Of a DNA stretch of 64,000 nt, positions 9,461-17,660 are shown piece by piece; within the stretch, counting starts at the first letter, position 1, and each line of letters opens with the position of its first letter. The translations under genes and the position numbers were made by a program. The notes below the pieces were generated by a model. The model saw nothing but the letters and a program-made list of their open reading frames with translations. It did not search any database and was not told where the DNA came from. The stretch comes from Profundicola sp051011115 (lineage in GTDB: Bacteria > Bacteroidota > Bacteroidia > Flavobacteriales > Weeksellaceae), in contig JBPCUN010000142.1 of assembly GCA_051011115.1 (NCBI GenBank), positions 1 through 64,000 on the forward strand, written 5' to 3'.

Positions 9461-9591
9461 AGATTCTAGTTTTATTTAGATTTATTTGTTGCAATTGTAT
9501 TACCAAAGATTATAAAATTCATCAATAATACTTATTCACATATGTTAAATGATTAAAAGACTATCATTTAATCTAAAATTAGAGCATAAAA

Positions 9592-9620
9592 AAACCCTCA
9601 ACAAATATTGCTGAGGGTTT
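9592..9620 (-). terminator. Terminator downstream of tRNA-fMet
   Basis: AAACCCTCA (9592-9600) and TGAGGGTTT (9612-9620) form a perfect 9-bp stem with an 11-nt loop. A/T runs flank both sides, so it could act in both directions; on the minus strand it ends the tRNA transcript. Confidence 0.75.
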
Positions 9621-9627
9621 TTCTTAG

Positions 9628-9700
9628 TAGCGGGGACTGGACTCGAACCAGTGGCCTTCGGGTTATGAGCCCGACGAGATACCGACTTCTCCACCCCGCG
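9628..9700 (-). tRNA. Initiator tRNA-fMet (CAU anticodon)
   Basis: Folds by eye on the minus strand: acceptor CGCGGGG/CCCCGCT, anticodon stem TCGGG/CCCGA around loop CTCATAA (anticodon CAT), T-arm ACTGG-TTCGAGT-CCAGT. Two marks of the initiator are present: three consecutive G:C pairs in the anticodon stem (GGG/CCC) and no Watson-Crick pair at 1:72 (C1 opposite T72). CCA is not encoded (discriminator A is followed by CTA). Confidence 0.95.
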
Positions 9701-9814
9701 ATTTAGACTGCAAATATACGAAGTATTTTTGAACTACCAAATGTTTTTTGAGAAAAAGTCGGTTAAATCGAATGATTCATCTTCATTAATTCTTTAAACT
9801 AAGACATATAAATA

Positions 9815-11317
9815 CTATTGTTGAAGCATTCCTGGGTCTATATATAACTCTGTTCCAAACTTCTGTAATGTTTTTGAAGTCCCTATAAATCGTGGCTCGT
9901 TTGATAATCTTTCTGATTGAGATTTTCTAAAACTCTGACCAGTAATCAAATTTAAAGCTTTAGAGAAGGCTGCATCCTCTACCTCTCCAAAATCTCTCAT
10001 TCCAATATAGCTATCAAGACCAAACATAAAGTCTGGCTCTAATCCTTGTGTATAAGTTTGGTGACTTGAATTAAAGTATGAAAATATTATAGGTTGCATT
10101 GCATAATTATGTGATTTATTTCTTTTTTCATAAGATAAATAGTCTTCCTCAGGGCTATCATATAAGGTTGTTGACCCAACAAACTTACCATACGTGGTGC
10201 TTCCGATTAGGGTTACGTTAATATAATCGGATAATCCGACTACTGTCAACTCACTCGCAGAGGCTGTAGCTCCGGAAGTTAATACATAAACTTTATTCAA
10301 ATATAACGAGTTAATAGGTTCTGTCCCCACAAGTTTAGTTTGACCATTCACAAAATCATAAATGGAAATCTCATTTTCAAGTTTATACATGACATTTTCA
10401 CTGCTTAGATTTTTATTGAATTCTAAAGACACAAATGGGGAATTTGTGAATTGACCTGTAATCATCTGAGATAAGCCGACAGCCGAGCTTAATGATCCAC
10501 CACCATTATACCTAAGGTCTAAAATTAAATCTGTAACCCCTGCATTCTTGAATTCTCCAAACGCTGCATTTAACTCATCATTATAAACTGCTTTATATCC
10601 ATTGTAAACCAAGTAGCCTACTTTCTTATCCCCTACATTATATACTTGTTTATAGTGAACTGGGTTTTCTTCTAATTCTACGGCATTAATACGCACTTCT
10701 GCTTGACCTTCGATGGTGATACCACCATTCTGTATAGAAGGTCTTTTACCTAAGGTTGCATTGAATGAATCAGAAAAAAGGGCTGTGTAATTCTTATCCG
10801 TTAACTGCGATCCATTTACTGCTATGATTAAGTCTCCCCTTTCTACCCCTTGTTTATCTGCTGGCGAATCATGCGCTACATAATTCACTAATGCTAGTAC
10901 AGTTCCTTGATTTTGATCTAAATAGGCCAAACTTAAATCCATCCCAGAAGATTTAGAAACGCCTGAGAAAGATTTCAATAATTCGTCTACATCATCCACT
11001 ATCCAAGAAAACCTATCTACCTTTTGGTAATCATATAACAAAGTGTAAAAAAGATTCTCTGGCTCATTTTCATTTAAAAAGATACTATAGTCATTATTTG
11101 AACTGAAGCGATTATCCGCTAAAACAGGTACTTCGTCCTTCCAATAATACCAAAAATTCATTCCTTTATATATAAAGTCATTGATTTCAGCTTTTTGAGA
11201 CATCGAAGGAGGCGATGGAGGATTCACTGGATCTTTATCATCAATTACATCATCAGAAGAACAGCTATAAATGCCCAAAGAAAATATTAATAAATAAATC
11301 CAATTTAACTTTATCAT
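9815..11317 (-). CDS. S41-family (C-terminal processing-like) peptidase with PDZ domain, lipoprotein
   Basis: Predicted surface or periplasmic serine protease. The chosen start (ATG at 11317) gives a lipoprotein signal peptide MIKLNWIYLLIFSLGIYSC; the frame stays open to 11392 but that extension would bury the signal. After a Pro-rich spacer come an N-terminal helical domain (~40-120), a PDZ domain (~130-220; HDSPADKQGVERGDLIIAVNG), then the S41 core with LILDLRYNGGGSLSSAVGL and the catalytic-region motif LTSGATASASELTVVGL. The DLRYNGGG and TASASE motifs are the family hallmarks. Its promoter box coincides with the candidate ICE attachment core (11354-11363). It is the last host gene before the element. 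Confidence 0.87.
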   Translation of the reverse strand: MIKLNWIYLLIFSLGIYSCSSDDVIDDKDPVNPPSPPSMSQKAEINDFIYKGMNFWYYWKDEVPVLADNRFSSNNDYSIFLNENEPENLFYTLLYDYQKVDRFSWIVDDVDELLKSFSGVSKSSGMDLSLAYLDQNQGTVLALVNYVAHDSPADKQGVERGDLIIAVNGSQLTDKNYTALFSDSFNATLGKRPSIQNGGITIEGQAEVRINAVELEENPVHYKQVYNVGDKKVGYLVYNGYKAVYNDELNAAFGEFKNAGVTDLILDLRYNGGGSLSSAVGLSQMITGQFTNSPFVSLEFNKNLSSENVMYKLENEISIYDFVNGQTKLVGTEPINSLYLNKVYVLTSGATASASELTVVGLSDYINVTLIGSTTYGKFVGSTTLYDSPEEDYLSYEKRNKSHNYAMQPIIFSYFNSSHQTYTQGLEPDFMFGLDSYIGMRDFGEVEDAAFSKALNLITGQSFRKSQSERLSNEPRFIGTSKTLQKFGTELYIDPGMLQQ

Positions 11318-11353
11318 AATTTTTATATTTTTGAAAAAAAAGATTAGTAAAAA

Positions 11354-11363
11354 GCAAAAATAC
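11354..11363 (-). other. Candidate ICE attachment core (attL) overlapping the S41 promoter -7 box
   Basis: On the minus strand this decamer is GTATTTTTGC, an exact fit to the core GTAnnTTTGC used by CTnDOT-family integrases. It also contains TATTTTTG, an exact TAnnTTTG -7 box 37 bp upstream of the S41 start. CTnDOT-type elements integrate with int close to one end, and the integrase starts 234 bp away. The other end of the element is outside the window, so the repeat cannot be confirmed here. Confidence 0.5.
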
Positions 11364-11596
11364 GCAAAACGATTAAAACCGTTGCTATACAATGCTTTAT
11401 AAAACAGTAGTCTTAGTTTGGAACTCGGTGTCTGATAGGTTTTGGGCTTGAAAATACAAGGTTAGGTTACTAATTCGTTACCGATTAACAAAGGTAAACA
11501 CACAGCTTAACTGATTATATTTCAGTCTTTTGCACCCTTTTTTACATTCCCTTGTAACTCAATGTAATTTAATTTTAAACATTAAACATTTGAGTT
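11364..11596. other. Gene-free left end of the ICE (probable integrase-binding region)
   Basis: No open frame of note lies in these 233 bp. It contains a GTTAC direct repeat (GGTTACTAATTCGTTACC near 11470-11490), flanked by GGTTA and GATTAAC, which could be arm-type integrase sites. The integrase leader (TTTAATTTTAAACATTAAACA) lies just before the start codon. Assignment as the attL arm region is inferred from position. Confidence 0.4.
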
Positions 11597-12847
11597 ATGG
11601 AACAGACAAAAAAGTCCACGTTCAAACTACTTTTCTATTTGAAAAAGAACGAACTGAAAAAGAATGGTAATGCCCCGATTATGGCACGTATTACCATTGA
11701 TGGAACAGCTAAAACTTTCGGAACAAAGTTAGAAATAAACCCCAATAATTGGGATTTAAAGTACGGAAGAGTTGAAGGTAAAAGTGCAACAGCTTTAAGC
11801 ATCAACCAAAAATTAGATAATATACGTGGGCGTATCGACAAGATTTATGAAGATATGCTGAAACACGAGGGCTTTGCTACCTCACAGAAAGTAAAGCTGT
11901 CCTTTTTGGGTGTTGGTGTAATGGATGATGCAATACTAAAAGTCTTCAACGACCAAAATGAGGATTTTAAAAAATTGGTCGAAAAGGAAGAACGTTCGCA
12001 AAGTACCTATAACAAGTATATCACAGTTTACAATCATCTTACCACCTTTATAAAAGAACGCTATCATCGTGATGATATGGCTTTTCGGGAATTGACTGCC
12101 GATTTTATCCGTGAATTTGATTTTTACCTCCGGTACGACTTACAGTCTGCGCATAATACGGTTTGGGTTTACACGATGCCTGTATTAAGTCTGGTGGAGC
12201 TGGCTATTAAGAAAGGCTTGATACGTGATAATCCGTTTCAGGATTACGAAATCAATATGGAAGAAACCGACAGGGGTTATATTCTTAAAGAAGACGTAGA
12301 AAAGCTGATGATGTGCGTACCATCGCACACACGGTATGAACTTGTAAAAGACCTTTTCATTTTCAGTTGTTTTACTGGACTTGCTTATGCGGATATAAAA
12401 AAACTGACAAGGAACAACATTCAATCTTTCTTTGACGGTCATCAGTGGATTATCAGCAGAAGAAAGAAATCAGATATTGCGTCCAATGTTCGATTAATGG
12501 AAATCCCTAAACGCATCATTGAGAAATATCAAGGTACGACAAGGAATGAATTTATCTTCCCGGTTCCGACCAATGTAACCTGCAATACTCACGTAGGTAA
12601 ATTGATTGTCGAAGCGGAAATCATTACGGAGCAAAAGGTAACTTTTCACACGGCAAGGCATACTTTCGGAACAATGTTTTTGACCGAGGGCGTACCTCTT
12701 GAAAGCCTTAGCAAAATGATGGGACATAAAAACATTTCCACTACACAGATTTATGCTAAAATCACAAGCCAAAAAATAAGTAAGGATATGGATTTAGTTG
12801 CCCCAAAATTTCAGGCTATGGAAGAAGCATTTTTAGCAGCAATCTGA
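11597..12847 (+). CDS. int: Tyrosine recombinase/integrase of the ICE (416 aa)
   Basis: Catalyses excision and integration of the element. The N-terminal ~90 residues fit the Bacteroidota arm-binding domain (FKLLFYLKKNELKKNGNAPIMARI ... GTKLEINPNNWD). A SAM-like core-binding domain spans ~105-210 (YNKYITVYNHLTTFIKERY). The catalytic domain is C-terminal: HTARH (His351, Arg354), GHKNISTTQIYAKI (His and nucleophile Tyr386) and a beta-hairpin lysine (RRKKSD). The first catalytic arginine of the usual TGLRxSD motif is replaced: here it is TGLAYAD, with Ala263. IntDOT is known to lack this arginine too, so the replacement fits the CTnDOT group. Followed by a strong terminator. Confidence 0.93.
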   Translation: MEQTKKSTFKLLFYLKKNELKKNGNAPIMARITIDGTAKTFGTKLEINPNNWDLKYGRVEGKSATALSINQKLDNIRGRIDKIYEDMLKHEGFATSQKVKLSFLGVGVMDDAILKVFNDQNEDFKKLVEKEERSQSTYNKYITVYNHLTTFIKERYHRDDMAFRELTADFIREFDFYLRYDLQSAHNTVWVYTMPVLSLVELAIKKGLIRDNPFQDYEINMEETDRGYILKEDVEKLMMCVPSHTRYELVKDLFIFSCFTGLAYADIKKLTRNNIQSFFDGHQWIISRRKKSDIASNVRLMEIPKRIIEKYQGTTRNEFIFPVPTNVTCNTHVGKLIVEAEIITEQKVTFHTARHTFGTMFLTEGVPLESLSKMMGHKNISTTQIYAKITSQKISKDMDLVAPKFQAMEEAFLAAI

Positions 12848-12871
12848 TTAACTATTATTACTCCACAACAG

Positions 12872-12899
12872 AGCAGAACTTAACGGTTCTGCTTTTTTT
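12872..12899 (+). terminator. Terminator after the integrase gene
   Basis: Perfect 8-bp stem AGCAGAAC (12872-12879) / GTTCTGCT (12886-12893) with a 6-nt loop and a seven-T tail. Confidence 0.85.
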
Positions 12900-13385
12900 G
12901 TGCCTATACTTTTCGTGTAGGCAAAGCACATTTACTTTCCTCTACTCAATCCAACACTGTAAAAGAGCTTATTACCTACTTCCGAAATAGAAAATTGAAA
13001 AACGAAATCCCCATCTATCACGCCCTGCTATTCCGTTTTTCAAATCTCAATTACAGGCTATCATAGCCTGGTCATTAATACCATAAAATTTAGAACAGAA
13101 TATTTCCACAATCAACCGGTAAAAAGGCAGCTAAGTTATAGCGGGCAGCCACCGCACACACCCACCAATAAAAAAATGAATGAACGGTTTCCCCCTAAAG
13201 GAACCCCCATTAAATCATTTTTTTTCTTGGTTTTCGCTGTTTCCCGCTTGGATTATCTGCTTTCTTTTTTCCGGTTTTTCTTTTGGAAAAAATTATGCGA
13301 AGCGAAGCGGAGCAAACCACAACAGGAAGCAGGAAACGAGAAAAGCGAACGTAACAAAATGTAAAACTTTTAAAACAAGACGATT
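12900..13385. other. 486-bp intergenic stretch between int and ssb, with hairpins but no credible gene
   Basis: Two short overlapping frames at 13176-13389 are low-complexity (poly-Phe/Ser runs) and I do not accept them. Structure is visible: GCCTATAC/GTGTAGGC at 12902-12922 (one G:T pair) and a perfect 7-bp hairpin CAGGCTA-TCA-TAGCCTG at 13054-13070. The right half has strand-asymmetric runs (T-rich 13216-13290, then AG-rich GCGAAGCGAAGCGGAGC near 13298). This is probably the promoter/leader region of the ssb-PRTRC operon. No TAnnTTTG box is obvious. Confidence 0.4.
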
Positions 13386-13778
13386 ATGAACATCACAGGA
13401 AGACTGACAAGGGATGCGGAAGTACGCACAACGTCAAACGAAAAACAGGTAGTAAACTTTTCAGTAGCGACCAACGACAGCTACCGTAACAAGCAGGGCG
13501 AACGAGTAGAGCAAACAACCTACTTCGATTGTGCCTATTGGATTTCTGCAAAGGTGGCAAGGCTACTGACCAAAGGCACTTTGGTAGAACTCACAGGACG
13601 AGTAAGTACAAGGGCGTGGGTAAGCAAAGACGGAGAAGCAAGAGCAGGTCTGAATTTCCATACCTCAAACATCAAACTGCACGGAGGTAGCAGGAGAACC
13701 GAAACCACACAGGCTACTGCACAAGACGATAATAACAAGGTTACAGCACAGGGAACAGATGACGACCTCCCATTTTAA
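13386..13778 (+). CDS. ssb: Single-stranded DNA-binding protein (130 aa)
   Basis: Coats single-stranded DNA during transfer and replication of the element. An OB-fold occupies residues 1-~105 with the usual N-terminal MNITGRLTRDAEVRTT (a start typical of ssb) and VVNFSVATNDSYRNKQGERVEQTTYFDC. The GTLVELTGRVSTRAWVSKDG strand follows. A short Gln/Thr/Asp-rich tail ends in DDDLPF, the acidic C-terminal tip used to recruit partner proteins. It is shorter than chromosomal SSB, as expected for an element-borne copy. It is the first gene of a co-oriented operon running to the ThiF gene. An A/T-rich leader (AAAACTTTTAAAACAAG) precedes the ATG in place of a Shine-Dalgarno site. Confidence 0.92.
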   Translation: MNITGRLTRDAEVRTTSNEKQVVNFSVATNDSYRNKQGERVEQTTYFDCAYWISAKVARLLTKGTLVELTGRVSTRAWVSKDGEARAGLNFHTSNIKLHGGSRRTETTQATAQDDNNKVTAQGTDDDLPF

Positions 13779-13822
13779 CAACGAGTATTCAATCATTTTT
13801 TAACATCAAAATTTTAAGCATT

Positions 13823-14896
13823 ATGGCACATAATATCAATTTCAACGAAAGAACAGGACGTTATTCATTTTTCAGCGTTCAGCAAAAGGCGTGGCACGGT
13901 TTAGGACAAATCGTGGAGCAATACCCAACGAGTGAAGAAGCTATCAGACACGCAGGATTAGATTACGAAGTCGTAAAATCCCCACTATTTACCAAAGGTT
14001 CGGGCATTATCGAAACCTCCAACGGCATAGAGATAGGTAGTAGCGAATTGGCAGTACCTAACTATTTCGCCAACATACGCACCGATAACAATGCAGTATT
14101 GGGCGTAGTTGGTAAGGATTACCATATCGTACAAAACCGTGAAGCCTTTAATTTCTTTGATGCTATTGTAGGCGGTGGCGAGGGTATTCTCTATGAAACC
14201 GCAGGAGCATTGGGAAATGGGGAACGTATTTTTATCACAGCCAAATTGCCCGACTATATCCGTGTAGGGAATGGCGATGATGTAACGGAAAAGTACATTT
14301 TCCTAACCACTTCGCACGATGGTAGCGGAAGTATCACAGCCGCATTTACTCCTATCCGTATCGTTTGCCAAAACACGCTGAACGCTTCGTTACGCAGTAT
14401 GACCAATGTAGTTCGTATCAAACACACATCGGGAGCAAAAGGACGTATCGAGAATGCTCACAAGATTATGGGATTGGCGAATACTTTGAGTAACCAATTG
14501 GAGGGCATTTTCAACAATTGGGCAAAAGTAAAGGTAACAGACCGAGAAGTAAGAAAGTTAATCCAATTGGCACTTTGTCCGAACAAGGAAACCCTTGATT
14601 TAATTAAAAAAGGTGCGGAAGATGAAATTTCCACCGTGTTTAAAAATACCGTTGAGGATGCTTTTGCCTATGCGATGATAAGCGACACACAGCAAATGGA
14701 CACCACCAAAGGCACATTGTTCGGAGCGTACAATGCTGTTACAGGCTACTATCAGAACGTAAGAAATTATAAGAACGATGAAGCCAAGTTACAGAGCATT
14801 GTATTGGGTGGTACTGCCCAACTCAAATCACAGAAAGCATTTGAATTGTGTAGTGGTTTTGCTTTGAACGGTGCAGAAATCCTAAACCTTAATTAA
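13823..14896 (+). CDS. DUF932 (phage/plasmid-like TIGR03299) protein (357 aa)
   Basis: Matches by eye the DUF932/TIGR03299 family found on plasmids, phages and ICEs: N-terminal AWHGLGQIV and SEEAIRHAGLDYEVVKSPLF, a central VGKDYHIVQNREAFNFFDAIV, and FLTTSHDGSGSITAAFTPIRIVCQNTLNASL. The last block (thr-pro-ile-arg-ile-val-cys-gln-asn-thr-leu) is the family signature. The biochemical role is not established; its neighbours here (ssb, DUF1281, PRTRC genes) suggest a DNA-metabolism or establishment role. Leader CAAAATTTTAAGC precedes the ATG. Normal length for the family. Confidence 0.85.
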   Translation: MAHNINFNERTGRYSFFSVQQKAWHGLGQIVEQYPTSEEAIRHAGLDYEVVKSPLFTKGSGIIETSNGIEIGSSELAVPNYFANIRTDNNAVLGVVGKDYHIVQNREAFNFFDAIVGGGEGILYETAGALGNGERIFITAKLPDYIRVGNGDDVTEKYIFLTTSHDGSGSITAAFTPIRIVCQNTLNASLRSMTNVVRIKHTSGAKGRIENAHKIMGLANTLSNQLEGIFNNWAKVKVTDREVRKLIQLALCPNKETLDLIKKGAEDEISTVFKNTVEDAFAYAMISDTQQMDTTKGTLFGAYNAVTGYYQNVRNYKNDEAKLQSIVLGGTAQLKSQKAFELCSGFALNGAEILNLN

Positions 14897-14904
14897 TTAA
14901 CAAC

Positions 14905-14932
14905 AGGCTACCGCCTTAATCGGTGGTAGCCT
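14905..14932 (+). other. Intergenic 11-bp hairpin between DUF932 and DUF1281 genes
   Basis: AGGCTACCGCC (14905-14915) pairs with GGTGGTAGCCT (14922-14932), one G:T wobble, 6-nt loop. No T-run follows, so it is more likely a processing or stabilising structure, or a weak attenuator, than a full terminator. Confidence 0.5.
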
Positions 14933-14947
14933 ATCAAAATATTCATT

Positions 14948-15424
14948 ATGGCAAATTGGTGCAGTAATACGGTTGTATTCGAGGGAACTCCCGAAGCAAT
15001 CACAGCGATACAGGAACTTTTTCAATCAATGAAAGAAAAGGAAGAAAAAACCGAGCAAGGGCAATTTCCCGAATTTATGGAAGATACCAACGGTGGGTAT
15101 TTCTTCAATATCTATTGGCACGAGGGCGATGAAGGACAATTTCAATATGAAACAAAGTGGTCGCCAAATATTGAAGTGTTGCAGGGAATAGCAAGCCTCT
15201 ATAAAGTGAATTTCGTACAGGACTATGAGGAAATGGGAAACCTTGTTTACGGCAGAGCAACTTATCGGGACGGCATACTCAGCGATATATTTTTGGGCGA
15301 TGATGATTTTGAAGCCTACGAACAGAATGAAGAAACAGACCTCTACCACTTTGAGGGAGAAGAGTACGAAAGCGATTATGAGATATTGGAAACTCTTTTG
15401 GAACGCAAAATTGTAACACTATGA
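14948..15424 (+). CDS. DUF1281-family protein (ferredoxin-like fold, 158 aa)
   Basis: The N-terminal MANWCSNTVVFEGTPEAI, a central YFFNIYWHEGDEGQFQYETKWSPN with conserved W/Y and the acid-rich C-terminal half are typical of the small DUF1281-type proteins common on Bacteroidota and proteobacterial mobile elements. The function is unknown. It overlaps the next small gene by 4 bp (ATGA), so they are translationally coupled. Overall strongly acidic. Recognition is by pattern only. Confidence 0.7.
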   Translation: MANWCSNTVVFEGTPEAITAIQELFQSMKEKEEKTEQGQFPEFMEDTNGGYFFNIYWHEGDEGQFQYETKWSPNIEVLQGIASLYKVNFVQDYEEMGNLVYGRATYRDGILSDIFLGDDDFEAYEQNEETDLYHFEGEEYESDYEILETLLERKIVTL

Positions 15425-15615
15425 AAGTAACGGATTTGAACGGTTACGAAATTGAAGTAACCGACCTAAAAGAAGCTATCCGTATTGCCAAGCGAAATAC
15501 AGGATATAGCCACGAGGACAAAAGTTTTTCAGACTTCGATAAAAGGCAAAATGCCTATTGGACAGATATACACAAGAAATTGACAGCAATCAAAGAACAG
15601 TTAAACAACAATTAA
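15421..15615 (+). CDS. Small hypothetical protein (64 aa) in the ssb-PRTRC operon
   Basis: Not recognised. A charged, probably soluble 64-residue protein with a predicted alpha-helical C-terminal half (DFDKRQNAYWTDIHKKLTAIKEQLNNN). The start overlaps the DUF1281 stop by 4 bp (ATGA), and it ends 12 bp before the PRTRC E gene, so it is surely part of the operon. Coding is supported by these junctions and by codon use like its neighbours. Confidence 0.65.
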   Translation: MKVTDLNGYEIEVTDLKEAIRIAKRNTGYSHEDKSFSDFDKRQNAYWTDIHKKLTAIKEQLNNN

Positions 15616-15627
15616 AATTTAAGAACG

Positions 15628-16230
15628 ATGAACACAAATTTTTTCAATCAGATACAGCAGTTGGACTTTACAGGCAATTTACAACTGACGATAACCAAAG
15701 GAGCAGAAAGCAATCTAATCGTATCGGTATTGCTCCATAACGAACAATGCGGAGATAGTGCGAAAAACCTTATTCCCCCATTGACATTTAACGCCACACC
15801 CCAAGAGTTTGACGAGGGATTTTTTGAGCAAATAACCACACCTGTACAAAAGGTATCGGGTTTAATGGTGGATATGGAGAAATTCCAAAAGCAACTTGAT
15901 GAAGCCAAAGCACAATCGGCAATCGAGAAAGCAAAAGCCGAAAAAGAGAAAAAGGAACAGGAAGCCAAAGACAAGAAGTTCAAACAGGCTATGGACAAGG
16001 TGGACGAGTTGGAGAAAGAGGGCAAGTTCCGTGAAGCGTGGATGAAAGTTCCCGATTTAACGGAGTTTCCCGAAAAAGCGGACGAGATACGCAAACGCAA
16101 AACCTCATTATCCGACAAGTTTGCAACACCGAGCCTTTTCGGAACAACGGAAGAAACAGCACCTGAACAGCCACAGGTGGCAGAAGTTACTGCCGATTAT
16201 CCTATTGATGAAGCGGACGAGGAAGAATAA
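15628..16230 (+). CDS. PRTRC system protein E (200 aa)
   Basis: The order E-C-F-like-B-ThiF with tight junctions is that of the PRTRC cassette (ParB-related, ThiF-related cassette) on plasmids and ICEs. This protein has an N-terminal domain (MNTNFFNQIQQLDFTGNLQLTI ... NLIPPLTFNATPQEFDEGFF) matching the E family, then a long charged coiled coil (~85-135, Lys/Glu/Ala-rich), and an acidic tail ending DEADEEE. The biochemical function is unknown. The leader AATTAAAATTTAAGAACG precedes the ATG. The usual partners PRTRC ParB, D and RadC are not in this window. Confidence 0.78.
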   Translation: MNTNFFNQIQQLDFTGNLQLTITKGAESNLIVSVLLHNEQCGDSAKNLIPPLTFNATPQEFDEGFFEQITTPVQKVSGLMVDMEKFQKQLDEAKAQSAIEKAKAEKEKKEQEAKDKKFKQAMDKVDELEKEGKFREAWMKVPDLTEFPEKADEIRKRKTSLSDKFATPSLFGTTEETAPEQPQVAEVTADYPIDEADEEE

Positions 16231-16257
16231 AAGTGTTAACCCCAAAATTAGAAAGTT

Positions 16258-16476
16258 ATGTTATTAGCAACGCAATTAGAACGAGTTTTTATACTCAAAG
16301 ATAAAGGACAGGACATCAGACTGACCGACCCAGAGCCACGTTGGAGTGTGGAAGCGGTGATGAATTATTACGCCAATATGTACCCCATTTTGACGACTGC
16401 AAAAGCATCAGCACCGCAGATAAAAGACGATGCAATCGAGTACAAATTTGAGAGCGTAATGGGTACGAAAGGTTGA
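16258..16476 (+). CDS. PRTRC system protein C (72 aa)
   Basis: Small protein starting MLLATQLERVFILKDKGQDIRLTDPEPRWSVEAVMNYYANMYPILTTA, which fits the C family: a short beta-type domain with the conserved LxDP and WSxxxVxxxYaxxYP pattern. Some members resemble a ubiquitin-like partner for the ThiF protein of the cassette, but this is a hypothesis, not demonstrated here. It lies 27 bp after E and 17 bp before the next gene. Confidence 0.75.
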   Translation: MLLATQLERVFILKDKGQDIRLTDPEPRWSVEAVMNYYANMYPILTTAKASAPQIKDDAIEYKFESVMGTKG

Positions 16477-16493
16477 ACCAAAATTTTAAAACG

Positions 16494-17660
16494 ATGAATT
16501 ATGCAACGCAACATCATATCGGGAGTTATCAGCATACCCGAACAGAAAAGACAACAGCAGCTACACCGACAGTTGGGCGAGTTCGCAAATTGGCTACAAA
16601 GACCAAAGGACGCAAGCCAAGTGCAAAAAGACAAGCAGAAATCCGTACCAATAGCAATGCTACCAATGGTCTTTTAAAGTGTACGTTTCTGCCTAAACTG
16701 AAAACAGCACAATCCGTACAGGCTTGTCAGAAAACGGAGAGGGATTTTTACAAGTCCCTTTCCCGACTTGCCAAGCATTACAGCATTGAGCCAATGCAGA
16801 CCAAAGATTTTGAGTTTCCCTACAATATAACATTGTCTATGTGGGATATGGAAACCAAAGTAAAACGTACCAATATCAATTGGGATAGTTTTAAATTGGT
16901 ACAGGATAGTAAGAAAACCTACTTCACAAGTGAGGAACGATACAATACAGATACAACCTTGTATTATGTTCCTATTGCACCACTCTTTAAAATGCTCAAA
17001 GACCCGAAGCGTAAAAAGACCGCACAGCTACTTATATCGGTATGCAGTTATCTGTATCATATTGCCGATGTGCCGTATTACAGGCAGGAAGACAGCTATT
17101 TGTATTGGTTGTATGAAACGCACAAAGATTGGGTAGAACAGGATGATGAAACAGACGAAACCGAAACGTATAAAAGTGAGTTGAGAAATGCCGAATATAT
17201 TGGCGACAATATAGAACAAAAGCTATTTAACCGTATCAATTTAAAGGTATTTGAACAGCGTTTGAGCCGATTTAAAAGCCTTGATACATTCGACAGGGAA
17301 TGTTGGCAGGTAGCTTGTAATGCGTTTGCCCTTTGTACTGAATATCCGAACGCAAGCATTTTCAGAAACGCACCATTGCCCGAACAAGACCCATATAATG
17401 ATGATTACGAAACCGAAGCAATCGGAATGGAAAAGTATATCTCATTTGTCGCAGATACAAAAGGTTGGTTATATGAAAGTATGGCAGACAGCATCAATAA
17501 CGAGTTTAACGAATACGGAGCAATGCAGGAACCGACCATTTGCAAATCCTTTGACGGAAGTAAAATAAAGACAAATAACCTTGATTTTGAAAACCGCCTG
17601 TTTGCCCTATTGGACGACCTCTGTACCCTATTGTATGACTATAAAACAACAGAAAAATGA
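16494..17660 (+). CDS. PRTRC-cassette protein, F-like position (388 aa)
   Basis: Not firmly recognised. It sits in the slot of PRTRC F, between C and B, and its length is in that range. The start at 16494 is preferred over the frame's earlier ATG at 16473, because the A/T leader CCAAAATTTTAAAACG directly precedes it, like the leaders of the neighbouring genes. The N-terminal 60 residues are basic and Thr/Lys-rich (disordered). The rest is helical with several YxxLxxxH-like patterns and an acidic insertion (EQDDETDETETYKSE, ~215). Ends with ATGA overlap to B. Possible F homologue; function unknown. Confidence 0.55.
   Translation: MNYATQHHIGSYQHTRTEKTTAATPTVGRVRKLATKTKGRKPSAKRQAEIRTNSNATNGLLKCTFLPKLKTAQSVQACQKTERDFYKSLSRLAKHYSIEPMQTKDFEFPYNITLSMWDMETKVKRTNINWDSFKLVQDSKKTYFTSEERYNTDTTLYYVPIAPLFKMLKDPKRKKTAQLLISVCSYLYHIADVPYYRQEDSYLYWLYETHKDWVEQDDETDETETYKSELRNAEYIGDNIEQKLFNRINLKVFEQRLSRFKSLDTFDRECWQVACNAFALCTEYPNASIFRNAPLPEQDPYNDDYETEAIGMEKYISFVADTKGWLYESMADSINNEFNEYGAMQEPTICKSFDGSKIKTNNLDFENRLFALLDDLCTLLYDYKTTEK

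Noticed and set aside
9628..9700. tRNA-fMet as the ICE attachment site
   Set aside because: The tRNA is intact, lies 1.9 kb from the integrase with a host protease gene between, and a better CTnDOT-type core is at 11354-11363.
13176..13389. Two overlapping small frames (62 and 69 aa) before ssb
   Set aside because: Poly-Phe/Ser-like composition from a T-rich run, no start context, no family resemblance.
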